Below, one piece after another: positions 32,567 to 46,170 of a DNA stretch of 64,000 nt. Positions within the stretch are counted from its first letter, which is position 1; each line of letters begins with the position of its first letter. Origin of the DNA: Liolophura sinensis (taxonomy: Eukaryota; Mollusca; Polyplacophora; Chitonida; Chitonidae); contig NC_088297.1 of NCBI RefSeq assembly GCF_032854445.1, positions 10,008,163-10,072,162 of the forward strand, read 5' to 3'. Position numbers and translations under genes: made by a program. The notes under the pieces were generated by a model. The model worked only from the letters and a program-made list of their open reading frames with translations, was not told where the DNA came from and did not search any database.

Positions 32567-33639
32567 TGAAAAGACCAGATTAGAAAAATGTTCGAAATTA
32601 ATTCTGGGTGAAGAAGTAATTAAAAGAAACACCGAGTTAATGATAAACTCCTCTGAAGTCAACCTCAACCAGTAACCGCTAAAATACCCAGTGAAACACG
32701 CAAGGCTGAAAGAAACTGTTACACATGAAAAGCTAAAGATTTTGTGTGCATGCACAAAGGTACTAAACCACATCAGTGATGAAAATAACGAAAATGGATC
32801 CTTCGTCCCCTAGAAAAGCTTTTCGGTCTGCATGAAAGCAATCAATTTTTCTGGGACAGCGGATATGACGGGCAGGAGACCTTAAACAACAAGAAGAACT
32901 AGTTGGTATTTTCCAGATTTTTCCATCGTGTGGGTCTGTCACATGTTCCAGCTGTCAAAAAGAAAACAATGGATGGCCAGAATGAGCTATTTCTCCAGCA
33001 GGCCTTGCCTTATCAAATATCATGGAGAATGATTAAAAACTAAAGACAAAAGGCATAAATGGGTGCCTGGCATAAAATGGTGACAATGTAGAATGTCTTT
33101 CATTTGTCTGAAACCAGGTGTTAGGAAACTAATACATGTATACTAGGTTTGGAGTCAAACACAAGGCTATTGTGGGGGGAGAAAAAAACCCCAGTTAAGG
33201 CCTTTGTTCTTCAAGAAAATCTGCCTAAGTGCTTGTCACAAATAAACAAAGGTGAACAGACTATCTTAAACAATTTCTCAGGAAACCAACACCCGATGTG
33301 AAACACAAGACCTGGGGCATGCACACGCTTCTAATCACTCACAACAGGCCACCATCAGAAAAAAGCTGCCTTGCCAAACTTAACTCCTAAAAACGGCTTT
33401 CACTAAAAGCTCAGGTGTTTTCTTGCAAATGAACTGCTAGAGAAAAAAAAAAAGGGCAAGATTTTCGTTGACTTTTGAAGGATTGGCTATGGATGGTGGA
33501 CAGGTTTTTTCTCCCCTACTACTCCTCATTTGCTGCACAAATAATTAATCAAAAAACACTGTTTCAATACAAATGAATTAATTGCAACCCTTCTCCATTA
33601 GATTTAGGCAAAAATTAATCACACAACAGGTTTTTTTTT

Positions 33640-33835
33640 TCAATTTATTTATTTGATTTATATAATTTATGTTTTGCCCCGTACTCAACAATATTTCACT
33701 TATATGACGGCGGCCAGCATTATGGGAGGACAATACAGACAGAGACCAGGGGAAACCCACGACCATCCGCAGGTTGTTGACAGACCTTTCCATGTATGGC
33801 CGGAGAAGAATCCAGCCTGAGTTTGGACCAGGTTT
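33640..33835 (-). mobile_element. SINE family 1, minus
   Basis: TTTATTTGATTTATATAATT at the tail, CACTTATATGACGGCGGCCA, GAAACCCACGACCATCCGCA and GTATGGCCGGAGAAGAATCC. The head is lost. Confidence 0.85.
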
Positions 33836-33857
33836 TTTTAAATAATATATATGGTGC

Positions 33858-34042
33858 TGGTGGTCTCCGTGGCTCAGTTGGTTAGCATTCTAGCGCACCG
33901 TAATGACCCAGGAGCCTGTCACCAATGCAGTCGCTGTGAGTTCAAGTCCAGCTCATGCCGGCTTCTTTTCCGGCCATTAGTGGGAAGGTCTGCCAGCAAC
34001 CTGCAGATGGTCATTAAACACCCTCAGAAAAAAAAATAATAA
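33858..34042 (+). mobile_element. SINE family 1, plus, with head, internally deleted
   Basis: The head has box-A-like TGGCTCAGTTGGTTAGCATT and box-B-like GTGAGTTCAAGTCCAGC. The body jumps from CTGCAGATGGTC to ATTAAACACCCTCAG, deleting its hairpin region. It sits head to head with the minus copy 20 bp away. Confidence 0.88.
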
Positions 34043-34387
34043 ATATATGGTGCTCAAAAGCTCATGCTTGCTTTCAGTGACTTTTCTTATTATTAAGCTT
34101 GAACTTTTTGCATCAACAGAAAAGGCAATCTATAGAAAGGTAAGCAAATCACATAATGACTTTAAATGAAATCATAAAGCACACCGGAAGTCCCGTTTTT
34201 ATTTTGTCATAGCAGTCAATAACTCCAAATCTAAGAATGTACACACGGTGATCTCTTCACATTTTTCCATCAGCCAACTTAATTAACTGTGTGAAATGTA
34301 CATCAGGTAGGACTGGTATGCTGAATTAATGAAGGCTGCTCCACATACAAGTGACACCACCCCTACCCCTTCACACTGGCGATCCGG

Positions 34388-34430
34388 GAAGGGGGGGGGG
34401 GGAGTGGGAGGGGGGTGCAGGGGGAGAAAA
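34388..34430. repeat. G-rich tract, potential quadruplex
   Basis: Runs of 13, 6 and 5 G with short spacers on the plus strand. Confidence 0.7.
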
Positions 34431-35649
34431 TATTTCCTCCTAATTTTATTCCTACACAGGTTTTGGTGGTAACTGAACACCAGATCTCGTGTCCACCCCT
34501 CAGGAGCCTCATGGAATTAATCCATGTATCTCCTCTGGTGAGGGAGAACACACTCCATCCCCTGAGAATCGCTGACCTCTGAAACTCTGAAGACTCTGCT
34601 CACAATTACCCATGCAAATGAACCATTGTTCTTAAGGACGGAGGAACACCCTGTACTCAAGCTTGGGTCATAGAGAACTAATTTCCAGGTCAAGACCTAT
34701 TATAACCGAGTTCATACAGGTATATTAGAATTCGTGATTTTGTCTTCACTTTTTTTGTTTTTAATAAGTACTTATTTTTTTTCTTTTTTTTTTTTCACTT
34801 TGGAATGCAAGAATGACATCTATGTTGTTTAATGCCTTCTGCACTAGCCCTAAAAATTCACCACCAAAAGAGCACTTTTAACAGATGTACCTGTACAAAG
34901 GCAATCAATAGAAAATTGGTGATGATATACTGCCTTTGCTGCTGAAACATACATTTACCAGTAAGACACCATATAACCTTCCAAACAAAAAATGAACAGA
35001 AAATGAAAAGAACCCTCTTATATAATCAGGCAAAACGATTAACTTAGTCACGTAAGAGGCCAAATAAAGGCTTGTCATCCAAGTAACAAATAGCTTCATG
35101 TATGATATAACACACCTCAATGAAGAGCCTGAAGGAATGGACTCTCAGCATCATGGAATTTAGTTAAAAGACAAGGATGTTGAGATCACTGACCTTCTGT
35201 TGTCAATCAAAAATTTTCGAGTGAAACAAAAACAAAGTGAAAGATTAGATATAGGAAGTAATTTACTTGTGAAATTTCCACAAGTTTCTGTTGTCATACT
35301 TGTGAAATTGAAGAGTCAAGTGGCATGATACACGATGAATTTTCATTGGGATCTATATACCATTTGATTTCGGAGAACGCCTCTGTTTGATCTAACGCCG
35401 TGTGTATTTGTAAATAAAACATTTGCTGAAACTGGCTATTTCTGAAGTCAAATTAAGGTGAAAAAAAATTTTACTTTCTACACTGAAACTTATGTTTTTT
35501 CCAATAGGATAATACCCTCCCTTTCAAATAATCCTCAAAACACTTTTCTAGGACCAACAGAACTCTCCAAATCAGGCAAAATGAGTAATTTAGTCAGCGA
35601 TACATTTTTAGTTATCTAAACCTTGAAATAGAGTATAACAATTGTGAAA

Positions 35650-35860
35650 GGGGTGGACCTGAATGTCCAGTTGAAACTGACCAGAGCCTCTGGACGCAGT
35701 GTCCTAATGAAATCAATAAGATGGGCAACTGGACAATGGTCATCTGGTACTGTCCTACCACTCCCCCCAAATCTCACCCTCACTGGTCGTTAGGGGCAAC
35801 TGAAATTCCAAAATGGTCCACAAATGTCAGCAGCTGACCAGTGGTCAATTCAGATACAAT
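35650..35860. other. TGACCA/TGGTCA cluster 1
   Basis: AACTGACCAGAG, CAATGGTCATC and AGCTGACCAGTGGTCAATTC, plus near matches (TGGTCC, TGGTCG), within about 200 bp. Far denser than chance for a hexamer. Confidence 0.6.
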
Positions 35861-36978
35861 AAAGTTGAGGTTCAAGAGGGGTGGGGGAAAAAAATCCTCA
35901 ATTTTTTGGTTAATTTTGTACAAATTCTAGAAAGTATATTTTTAATCGCACACAAAACTGCATGTGTTAAAGCCACAGTTCACCTGGCATTGACCCAGAC
36001 ATTTTACCAGCCTAAACTGAATACCAAATTCACCATCAGGGAACCGTGTGACATTTGGAGTGGTCTCGCTGTAGCCACAAAATAATTGAGAGAAGGTAAT
36101 AGGGTGAAACAACAGATTACTCATTCTCTTGTTTTCTGAGTGACCACTTCCATATATGGTCAAAGCGTATATCATACGATGACATTTGCACCATCGATCA
36201 CAGAAGAGCTCCACAACAGCACTATCTGTTGTCATGGGAACAGGAATTGTTCACAGTTAACTGAAGTTTCATATCACTTTGCTGGTAAACAATTTGTTGG
36301 GGGAAAAAATTATAAAAAGAACAGGATTCATAAGAAAAACATCTTTGAAATATATCAAACTTGAATTTAAATAATTTGCATTAATTTGAATTTAAATTAA
36401 CTTGATTAGGACCCTGAGGCATAGGAAACTATTACAACATCACAATATAGCCTGTAACATGGAAAAGCACATTTTTCCAAGGACCTGTAGATTTTGTACA
36501 CCATATGACTTCATAGATGTAGGTCAATTTTCTCCATTGTTTCCTTGAATTAAAAATAAAGCAAACTCTTATGAATGCCTTACGACTGCCAGGTACAGGG
36601 TACATGAAAAACTGCGTCTCCAAAAAAGCTACTTTAAATATTTGCAATTAAATACACACTGGGTATCAAATCAACCACACATAAATTATTGAAAACTTAT
36701 CCTAACATTTTCAATTTCATGTTTTTTTTGTTTTTGTTTTTGCTTCAAATCCAGCAAAAAACTACCTCGCCTTTATCTTTTCTACCTTTATAACAAACAT
36801 CTATATACAACATTGATTACTGTTGTACTGTACCACAACACAGTTCATACAACCATACAAGATGTAACAGACGTGACTGAATTGTTACACTCTCGTAAAC
36901 AGAAACTGTGTGGTTGTAAAGTTAGCAGGACACAGCATGTACGGTGTGAGTTCTTGGTATGTAAAACATCAAGTGTGG

Positions 36979-36979
<1 letters not shown>

Positions 36980-37012
<33 letters not shown>

Positions 37013-37030
37013 GGGGGGGGTGGGGGGCGG
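36980..37030. repeat. (GT)n microsatellite followed by G run
   Basis: GT repeat of about 30 bp then TTGGGGGGGGTGGGGGGCGG. Confidence 0.9.
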
Positions 37031-39329
37031 GGCAAAATAAATACTTAGGGGCCTGAACCGGAAATAAAGGAGTTAGCTGCAATATGAATTATTCAAGCAT
37101 GGTTCGTCTCCTATTCAGTCTTTGTTGAGCTTGAAATTGTGCAAAATATGACACCTTTATATTTCCTTTAATACATGCAGTATCAGTCGTAATAACAACA
37201 GCTGATAAAAAAAAAAAAAGAAAAAAAAGAAAAGAAAGAAAGACAGAAGGGAAAAAAAAAAATCAATAATACTTTCATATCGTATACTCATGGAAACTAT
37301 TTGTCCCCGACAAGATTACTTAGGGGAAATAGACCCGTCAAATATTTTTACTGCATGAATTATTTAGCCAGAGGAGAAAGAGCGGACAGTCAGCGCTAAA
37401 TACGTGTGTGTCCAGTCAAGTCCAGTCTGGCAACCCACAAGCTCTATATATACAGCTATTTGGGCTGTATGAATAAATGAATCAATTGTAAGTTCTCGCT
37501 CCTCCATTCTAAGTGCACCATTTAACTGCAATCTCCAGTAAACGACATTATTTGTACCTAAAACCATTCATTCTGTCTGCAAAACATGGTTGCCTTGTTC
37601 GGTCTGGGTTTCAACAGACTCTCATACCTTCCATTTTGTTCTCATTCTAAGAATCTGATACAATATATTATATTAAATCATGATCGATGCTGAATTTTAA
37701 GTCTCGTAATACTGTCCACACAAATTCAGTTGCTGCACATGTTTGTGGAAATTAAACAGACTGGGTTACATGGACATAGCATTTCTTCCATGTAAACATT
37801 TTTTTTCATACCATATCAAATTGCCTTTTAATGAGTAGAGAAACTAATGAAAAAGCAAAGCAACCCATGAATAATATTTTCCTGAAACCTTGAAATTTGC
37901 CAAAATCAAGTACAACAATACTCTCAGTTTCTCCAGAGCTGAAACATTTTTTCCTACAACTACCATCCTGAATGTTCTAACACTCCATAGATAACTTATA
38001 TGAAGCTAACACCGGACTTAACCTACACAAGATTTCATCAGCATTTTAATATAAGCTTACAAACTCATTGATTTTTATGACCATTTTTTCAAATTTTTTT
38101 TCCCACCCAGGACAAACACTTTTTCTTCTATTGTACAAATGTTAAGAGGGAGCCAGCCACATTTGCAAAACACACCTGTAATGAGTAAAAACATCAACAG
38201 TACAACAGTAGATTACCTGTATTCTTTGATCAACATTTTGTGGCCTATGATAAAACTCCAGCTGATTCTGGGTATCCCGCGACACAATGATGCAGTCAGC
38301 AGTCTGTTGCAGGTGTTAAATAATAAGTCAGTCCTGTCCCCAGGAGCTAGCTAGGCGTGCGGGGAGGTAAACTCTGTCTGACCGCCCCGGGCAGACACAA
38401 GATAAGGGCTACAGACAGATACATCCAACTAGCGAGTCTCTTTTACCCAATTGACAACTTGGATAATTCCCGCACCATGGACAGAAAAAACCTGTTTGCT
38501 TGGGAAGGCTTTAAAGAAATCCAGCTCTACCTATATTAGTCAAAATTACAACGTCTCACGTTTTTAGAAAAAAAAAAAATTAAATAAAGAACTGCGATGA
38601 TCTCTGATAAGATAGGCTCCAGTCAAAGCATGGATTAATACCCAAAACTGACCGCTCATCCATTAAGCTTTGAGCAAATTCTACAAGATTCTGTTGCTGT
38701 TCATTTACGTGGACAAATCTATTTGCTATACAACTGCCAGTCTATCGACAAGCGAATGGTCTCTTGCCTGGTATTCCCAGGAGTCCAATCCGATTCAGAG
38801 TAGCACAACGGAAAAAGCTTCTCAACTTTTTTTTAGGGTCAAGTGGCAAGTGACCGCTTAAAATTAGCCTGAAAAAACTCAGGCAGTGTTATCAGTGAAA
38901 ATCACATTCCTGTATGGTTGGTTCTGCCAATGAATTTCACACTGGTACAACTGTGTCACAGAGCTGCATGAATCACTGACCCAATTTACAAGGGCGAATT
39001 CCAGGAAAAAAATTCTTCTGCACTAATCCTCGGCGGTAACACCCAGAAGTGCAGTATTATACAGTCGGTATAAGATAGAATATATATATAGTCAGCACTG
39101 GGCCATCTGTGTAGTAGCAGGAAGCTTACAATTCTGTAACGTCTGGTGCAAAAAAGGGCAACAAAAACCCAAAAATATTCTGAGAACCTAAAGAAATGGA
39201 GTATCACAATTCCTGTTCAATGCTGGCAGCTTGGCACTGTCAGACTTTTCGATGTCACAACACACGCAATGTTCAGATCTGTTGGTGGTGAAGAGCCTAA
39301 AGTACCGGTCAACTGTACTGGTGTTTAGA

Positions 39330-39960
39330 CTGGACGATGGTCAAGGCAGAGCTGGTAGCCCAGCTGGATAACCTTCCTTTTAAGCTAGCCTACACACATG
39401 CCTTCACATGTCAGGGTAAACTGGCTTTTTGACTGGTCAGTCAAACAGGAAAAACAAGTCTGGTTAAGCATGGTGGCCAGGAGTTTATCTTGACCATTGC
39501 CTAAACTGCTGTGGTGCAACTGGAGGGGTGGGTGTGGGGGAGGGGAGGGTGGCTGCAGAGTGAAGCCAGATGACACAGGGGCTTATCTGACCCGTCTAAT
39601 GTTACACTCTGGAACCCCTGGACATCACAAGGCATCTGTTTTCTCTCACCCCTTCTTGTTTCTCCATCTGACCTTCAACTCCCTGTTTTCTGGAGGACCT
39701 AATATCCAGGGCTGTTATGTAATTTTTCTCTAGCCAGGACCAGCTATACTCACAGTGTGGTCTGAAGGCTTTAAGCTGGACATCTGACCAGTGGTTCCAG
39801 CTCTCGAAAAAAGGGGCAGGCACAGTGGTCAAGCCCTGGTCAGAGATTGGACCCTCTTTTAACAGATTGATTACAACCTGTCACAGCTAAAGCTAAAAAC
39901 TTTGCAGTGATGGGCATTGGTCAATACTTATGGGATATGGTCAGATTGGTCCGGAGACTG
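39330..39960. other. TGACCA/TGGTCA cluster 2
   Basis: About nine hexamers in 630 bp: GATGGTCAAGG, GACTGGTCAGTC, CTTGACCATTG, TCTGACCAGTGG, AGTGGTCAAGC, CCTGGTCAGAG, CATTGGTCAAT, ATATGGTCAGA and, just beyond, GACTGACCATAG. G-rich tracts lie at about 39520-39550 and 40005-40025. Confidence 0.65.
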
Positions 39961-41225
39961 ACCATAGCTCCATACCACACAGGACCTAAAGCCCATGGGT
40001 GTAGGGAGGAAGAGAGGGGGAGGGGAGTGATGGAGCTATGGGCCAGGAAAAAATCATTACATCTTTATACATTAGTAATGGGCATATCTAATGCGCAAAC
40101 ACATCAGCTCCTATCAGCCTGAGCCAGATTTGAATCGGGTATTCATATATACTAAACACAGTACAATAATTCATGTCTCAGCAAGGTATGTATGACATGC
40201 CTATACTTAGTATAGTACACATACACTCATTTCACAGCTTAGGAAAGTGATGTCGTCATTGCCTGAATTGTATATGCAATTCGCCATTTATTTTTCGATG
40301 CTTTTTTTGCCCAATACATACATCTTAATTACACTACTATTAATTGTTACACTAACGGGTAACAATAATGTAACGGTTCTATACAACATTTTTTTTCTGT
40401 TCTACCGGCTTATGCAATATGCGATACAGCATATCCCGAAAAGCTCACAAAAAATGGTTTTTAGCCATAGCTTAATTTAATCTCTAAGTATCTATACACA
40501 CTGTATGGTATGACTGTAATTTTATAGACAGATTGTATACACTTTTCATTTTATATTAAACACTGGCCTACCCTTTTATGTAATAATCTACTCATATGAA
40601 AAAAATTTTTTCTTTTTGAGAGAGAAAAAAAACAAGTCTATATATTTGCATCTATGTACCTCATTTCTTAAAACCTTATCTCTTAAAAACATGAAACTAA
40701 AAAGTCTGAATTTATCAAATTCTGTTTGCGTGGAAAAGGTAAGGCCTCAAATTATTACACGCTGGATTTTACAGTGAGTGTATGTAGAAGATCAGGGTAG
40801 GGAATTACCTCAGAGTGGGGGGGGGAGTTGGCTAGGGAGTGGAAGATAAACAGTTCTGGGTAAAGTTCATGTTGATTGTCTTAGTACATTAGGGATGGTC
40901 AGAGAAAAGCATGGTGTTAACTTTTGGGTGGAGATTAAGTTTGCTGGACTGAGTTTATCAGATAAGCAGGCTATGTTCAGCTGAGCTGTGAAGTGTAAAC
41001 AAGGGATGCTGGGCATGCAGTCAACTCTACCCAATAAAACACTTCACTGACCAGCTTCATATCTATGTTTACAGGTCAGTTTGACCTCTGTGTACTACCC
41101 CCTCTTCTAGACCCTCTTTTCCTCCTCTGCCTCTTCATAGGGATCCCCCACTCTGGAGCCCCTGAAGCCTTTCAAAGCTTATTATGTTACATGCTGCACT
41201 CATCTCATTGAATAAAATTCTAAGT

Positions 41226-41312
41226 ACGTCTTTTTGTTCCTGAGAGCAACTTTAGTCAACACCGTACTAGGAAATTGACACAAAAGGCAACCAGCCACAT
41301 CATTCATTCCCT
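41226..41312 (+). repeat. Local duplication, partner of 42241-42322
   Basis: CTTTTTGTTCCTGAGAGCAA through CCAGCCACATCATTCATTC is nearly identical to 42241-42322, about 1 kb apart in the same orientation. Confidence 0.9.
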
Positions 41313-41755
41313 TATTTGATTTTTTTTTCTTTATCGAAAAATTGCATATGGTTGGTAAAAAAGATTCTAATTTGAGGTGTTTGTAAACTTAAAAAAAAAA
41401 AAATATAGCACAAAGATAGTACAAATCATAACTTTTAATTCTGCAAACATTCTTAAAAGGGAATATATAGTACTCTGCTAGAAATGTTTTCACCAAACGT
41501 AGAAAAAGAAAAAATCACAGAAATACTATTGAATATTTCGCACTCATTCTGCATGATTCATAGAGCAACACAAATCCAGGAATTGTTCTGAGGGGTTTGG
41601 GGAAAATGGGGATTCTATCCTGTTCAAGATACTTAATACCCTTTTCGTTCTCATTTTTAGGACAGATATTAGTTGCGATATAAATGCAAAGAATTACATT
41701 TCTCTGCCAAGTTTTTGTTTTTTTTGGAAAGTAAAGATATGAATATGTTGTGCAT

Positions 41756-41973
41756 TACTGTAATTCTTCAACCTTTTCGCATGTTGCAAGGTGTTTATTC
41801 AAGAATATTTTTGAAGGTATTATTTTCTGTTGCCTGATAAAATTATACCTGTTTAAGATGTCCTGAAACTGGCCAACCAAACCTTTTTTTGTCTCCAAAA
41901 TCAAATTAAAAATGGGCATAAATGGCACTGAAAGATGCACTTTCATATGTGAAAAAATTGAGGACTTAGGGTA
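41756..41973. mobile_element. MITE family M1, copy 4
   Basis: Left end TACTGTAATTCTTCAACCTT and right end GTGAAAAAATTGAGGACTTA with GGGTA. Internal signature CTGAAACTGGCCAACCAAAC. Confidence 0.8.
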
Positions 41974-42126
41974 GATGGACTGACCATTAGAAAAAAAAGG
42001 GAAACTGAATATTCCTGCTACAATTACATGCATATTGGTTAAAAAAAAAAAAGCAGACTAGGTGTCCCAAAAACTAGAAGAGCACTTTGTGACCTTCATT
42101 CGCCTCGAAAAATGTACTTTTTCCTG

Positions 42127-42452
42127 GAAAATATTAAGGCCCATACAGTAAATGAAAGTCTGGTGGCTTGTTAATGGGCATGCAGGTATATGCCCGACAG
42201 AAAAAGACAAGCTCTGATCTACTTATGATGTAGACATCAAGTCTTTTTGTTCCTGAAAACAACTTTAGTCAACACGGTACTAGGAAATTGACACAAAAGG
42301 CAACCAGCCATATCATTCATTCAAAAAGATATATTAAGGCTCATGGAGTATATGAAAGCCTAAGGGGCTTGTTAATGGGCATGCAGATATATACCCGACA
42401 GAAAAAGACAAGATCTGATCTAGTTGTGATGTGATGTGATGTAGACATCATG
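42127..42452 (+). repeat. Tandem duplication, ~200-bp unit (second copy partial)
   Basis: TTAAGGCCCATACAG...TTGTTAATGGGCATGCAG...GACAGAAAAAGACAAG recurs about 200 bp later with small changes. The first unit includes the segment also found at 41226-41312. The second copy ends with a triplicated GTGAT before GTAGACATCATG. Confidence 0.88.
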
Positions 42453-42699
42453 AGATTCTGTGATGGGAAACATCACAGCAATACCGCTGTGATGGACAAA
42501 ATGTTGCCGACAAAACGTTGCCCACAGGCCACAATGTAAATACAAAGAACAAAACTGATGTTCAGCGCAGTGGAACCCAACAAGTAAATGCAGATGGAGG
42601 ACAAATGATTCCGTGTAGCTGTCTCTGCTGATTATCTGGTACAGAGCTGCAGGCTGCAGTAGTTCGTCATTTTGCATCTGTGGGCTATCTGTAGTCATG

Positions 42700-43340
42700 C
42701 CTGATTCTGTTTTATGACATTCACTGAAAATTGCGGCTTTTTAATTATTCGTCCCTTAAGCCTGTGTCCATCCATCAAACTGTCCAATGGCTGACCATTA
42801 CTCGGACAGCCGCGGTCGCAAACTCTCCGAGATTTATTCCTTCTAACGAGGACTAATGTGATAATCCAACCACGAATCAGCAAATACAAATATTTTCCAC
42901 TCCTTTTTTCAGCTGGAATCGACGGGAGTCAGCTGATAATGGACGTGTGGGAGATGAAGCACGGCAATGACAGTTGCGATCAAGATCCGTTTAGTAAACG
43001 GCGATACGAAAAGTGCTCTGCTTTTATTTGGGCGTTTATGGTCACATGTGAGAAAAAATAATCATAACCAACGTCAGTGAAATTACCACCCTGACTTGGG
43101 GGGGAAATTTCTGTGGGTTTTTGCAAATCCAATTGCGGTTGGAAACACTCTGTATTGTTGCATGCATGGCTAATATTTTCTCTTCACGTCCTGGTTAACT
43201 TTGTTTGGCCAGGCGGTAACACAGCTACAAATGGATATTAATGGGCGACATTTCAGTCGAGGCTAAAAGTTGCTTTGTTGGCACGGAAACGCCTTTAGTA
43301 GGTGATTTTTTTCCTGAAATGGTGTGAGTGGGAGAAGTTT
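42700..43340. other. Unique high-complexity block, candidate regulatory DNA
   Basis: Free of recognised repeats, with homeodomain-type cores (TTTTTAATTATTCG, GATAATCCAACC, GATATTAATGGG) and balanced composition, unlike its surroundings. No exon could be supported. Regulatory function is inference. Confidence 0.3.
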
Positions 43341-45629
43341 CTCCAGGATAGAAATGAAATGGGACTGGTCAATCTGTGAGTACAGTGACCATTAGCTAGC
43401 TCAATAGTGACAACATCAGTGACACATGAAACACAATCACAACAGAACAGTTCTCATCATTTAAAGTCTGAAGAGTTCCAGTAACAGATACACAGTCAAA
43501 ATCTGTCATTTAACGTAAAAGAAAGCTAACATATGAAGATAGGTTCAACATAAAGACAACTGAAAACTATGCGTATAAATACTTTCATTTTTTTTTTTTG
43601 AGAATGTTGAAAGGCATTCAAATATTTGAAAATGATGGTGGGCTTTATGAGCCAGACTGACGGCATCTTAAAACTCTAACATCATATCACCTTTTTTCCT
43701 GATGTTCACCAAAAGGGAGAAGTTTTTGGGAACATAATTTCAGCAGTCTTTCATTCATCGGTAAAAAAAGAGTTATTTCAACATTCAGTGCCATGATTAG
43801 AGTTGGATAAACTTCCTGTGATGTCAGAGTTCCTAACCTCTGATAGTATGGTCCATAAGCCCACTTTAGAAGTCAAATATTTTAACGCCATTAACTCTTT
43901 TCACAAAATTCTAAAAAAAAAAAAAAAAAAAAAACGAATGAAAGTAAATTTATGCATACTTTTTAAATGGTCTGCTTAATAATGCCTACTTTGATTTTAA
44001 AATTCTCTGGCAATGCGAAAGTTTTAGTGGCTTTGTCATGAAACAGAAATAGTTCAATTTCCACCAACAAGATCCCAGATCTGTGTGACCCATGTGACGT
44101 CAATTTTGAACTATTATGAGATTCATAATACACACATCTCAAAAGCCGGCCATTACAAATCACTAAAAATCTAACCTGTCAATCCAGAACACTAACCAAG
44201 ACATTCACTAAATAATCCAATATATCCTCCATGACTCATTTCCTGCACCATACCCCCCCCCCCCACCGGCACCCGATTCTCAGAATTCTGTTCAATTCAG
44301 AAAGGTGTTTTAAGGTTTATTTGTAAGGTAAGATGATATCCTATCAGGAAAATATAAGTTTCTGTACTAAGACTAAAAATGTCATCTATCTGAAATGTCA
44401 AAATTTCAGTTACCGTAATTAAGGGTACTTCCATGCATTGATATTAATTTTACGCACAAAACAACACAAGAGTTTACAATTACACACAGGTAACGTTTGT
44501 TACAGAACATTAGACTTAAAAAAAAAAACCCAGCATCAATGCGATGAACACTTGATCTTTATCCTCTAAGGTTTAACAGACAAAGGGTAAAACGTCTGGA
44601 GGCCAGTTTTCAGAGGTTTAAGCATTAATTTCTTGTAATAAGTCATTCATTATTAATCCTAATGCTATAGTTGCAGTCGTTAGAAGGTTAATATTTAATC
44701 ATTATCAGTCTGTCTCTCAACTTCCAAGCTAAGATTAGTCTCGCAGATGAACTCTTGAGTAATAAAAAGAAAGATGGAGTCAACAGAATTTGAGTATGTT
44801 TAATAAGTGTATTCAAAACATTAAAGATTATGTGAATTTGAACTCTATTTTGCACTTATGTAAACAAAAAATACATGATATCAATGAGTGGCACTGAAAG
44901 ATTATCTTGCCTATCTTAAAGCTTCCAGGATAGCTTAACTCCACAAAGGAAAAAAAACAGATGGGGTTGATGGTGGGGAGTGGAAGGGGGAGGGGGAGTA
45001 GAAGGGGGTGGGGGAGTAAAGGTGGATTTGGAGGTAGACCTGGGTCAAGTCAACAAGGTTCACAAATATGTTATCAGTGAAGGAATTCTCTGCATCAATA
45101 GTCCTCCATGTCATCGTTATAACCTCTGCCATAAATCACAGCCATACTGACTATATAGTGTCATTTATACATGTAGGGATCAAAATTACATGTATCCCAA
45201 AAACCTATGGAAATTCTACAAATTTAAAATGGAACTGCATTTTCAGACATTAAGGACTTAAAAAAACAATATTAAATGATTAATAATTTTAATGAAATCT
45301 GGTTCAATCATTTCTGAACACTTACATTCAAATTTTTTTTCCTTGAACTAGCTGTATTTTACATGTATAAATCACAACATCAAAATGAAGATTACAAAAT
45401 TCAAAAAAGGTCACCTATTTCATGATTCAAATTTATCACCTTAATGAAATACTGATGCATCATTTGGTATTTTTGATGAACAATTTTGTGATTTTCAAAT
45501 AAAACTGGTTTACCAAAGAGTAATGATATTAAGCTATAATCTACTTGAGCAGCTGTGTTTCTAATTAAAGGAAAAATTCATCAAAGGCCAACGAGAGGCA
45601 TTTTTTAATCAAATGAGAGTGGCCAGAAT

Positions 45630-46170
45630 GTTGGTTCTCATGGTCAGCTGACCACTGAGTGACCAGTGAAAAACTACTGACCGGTCAAGCCTCATTCGAC
45701 TATGGGAAAAACACTACGGCTCATGAAATTTTTTATTGATTAGTTTCCATGGTCGGTTCCCAATCTTTTAAGGCTGTGAAGCAGGAAATGACCACTGAGA
45801 GTCGGGCTTTGGCCACACTGACCACTCCAGTCGCTGACCGGTTCGTTTACACTATGTCCTAGGCCTTAAAAAAATCCATTATTTTGATGAGTTTGTGGTG
45901 GGATTGAAGGAATGGAGAAAGGGAGTGAGGGAGAGCTTGACCACTTGACCACTGTCCAGTGAGTTCTGGGTCCATAGTGGCCAAAATGGTAGACCCAAGA
46001 GGAAAACCTCTCTTAAAAATCCTGGGCAGTGTTAGTAAGAGGTCAAGAGTTCACCAGTGATATAAACAAGAGATAATTAAAACAACCAAGGAATGACCAC
46101 ATCACATTCTGGCCAAGTGATAATGTCACAACAGAGTCTGGCCACAGCACTGGTCAGTTTGGGCTAAGTA
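45630..46170. other. TGACCA/TGGTCA cluster 3 (densest)
   Basis: About ten exact hexamers in 540 bp, including ATGGTCAGCTGACCACTGAG, GAGTGACCAGTG, AAATGACCACTG, CACTGACCACTCC, CTTGACCACTTGACCACTGT and ACTGGTCAGT. TGACCGGTCA at about 45680 is a near-palindrome. Confidence 0.7.

Noticed and set aside
33858-33990. tRNA gene
   Set aside because: A-box and B-box-like sequences are present, but they are the head of a SINE found many times in the window, without a proper cloverleaf.
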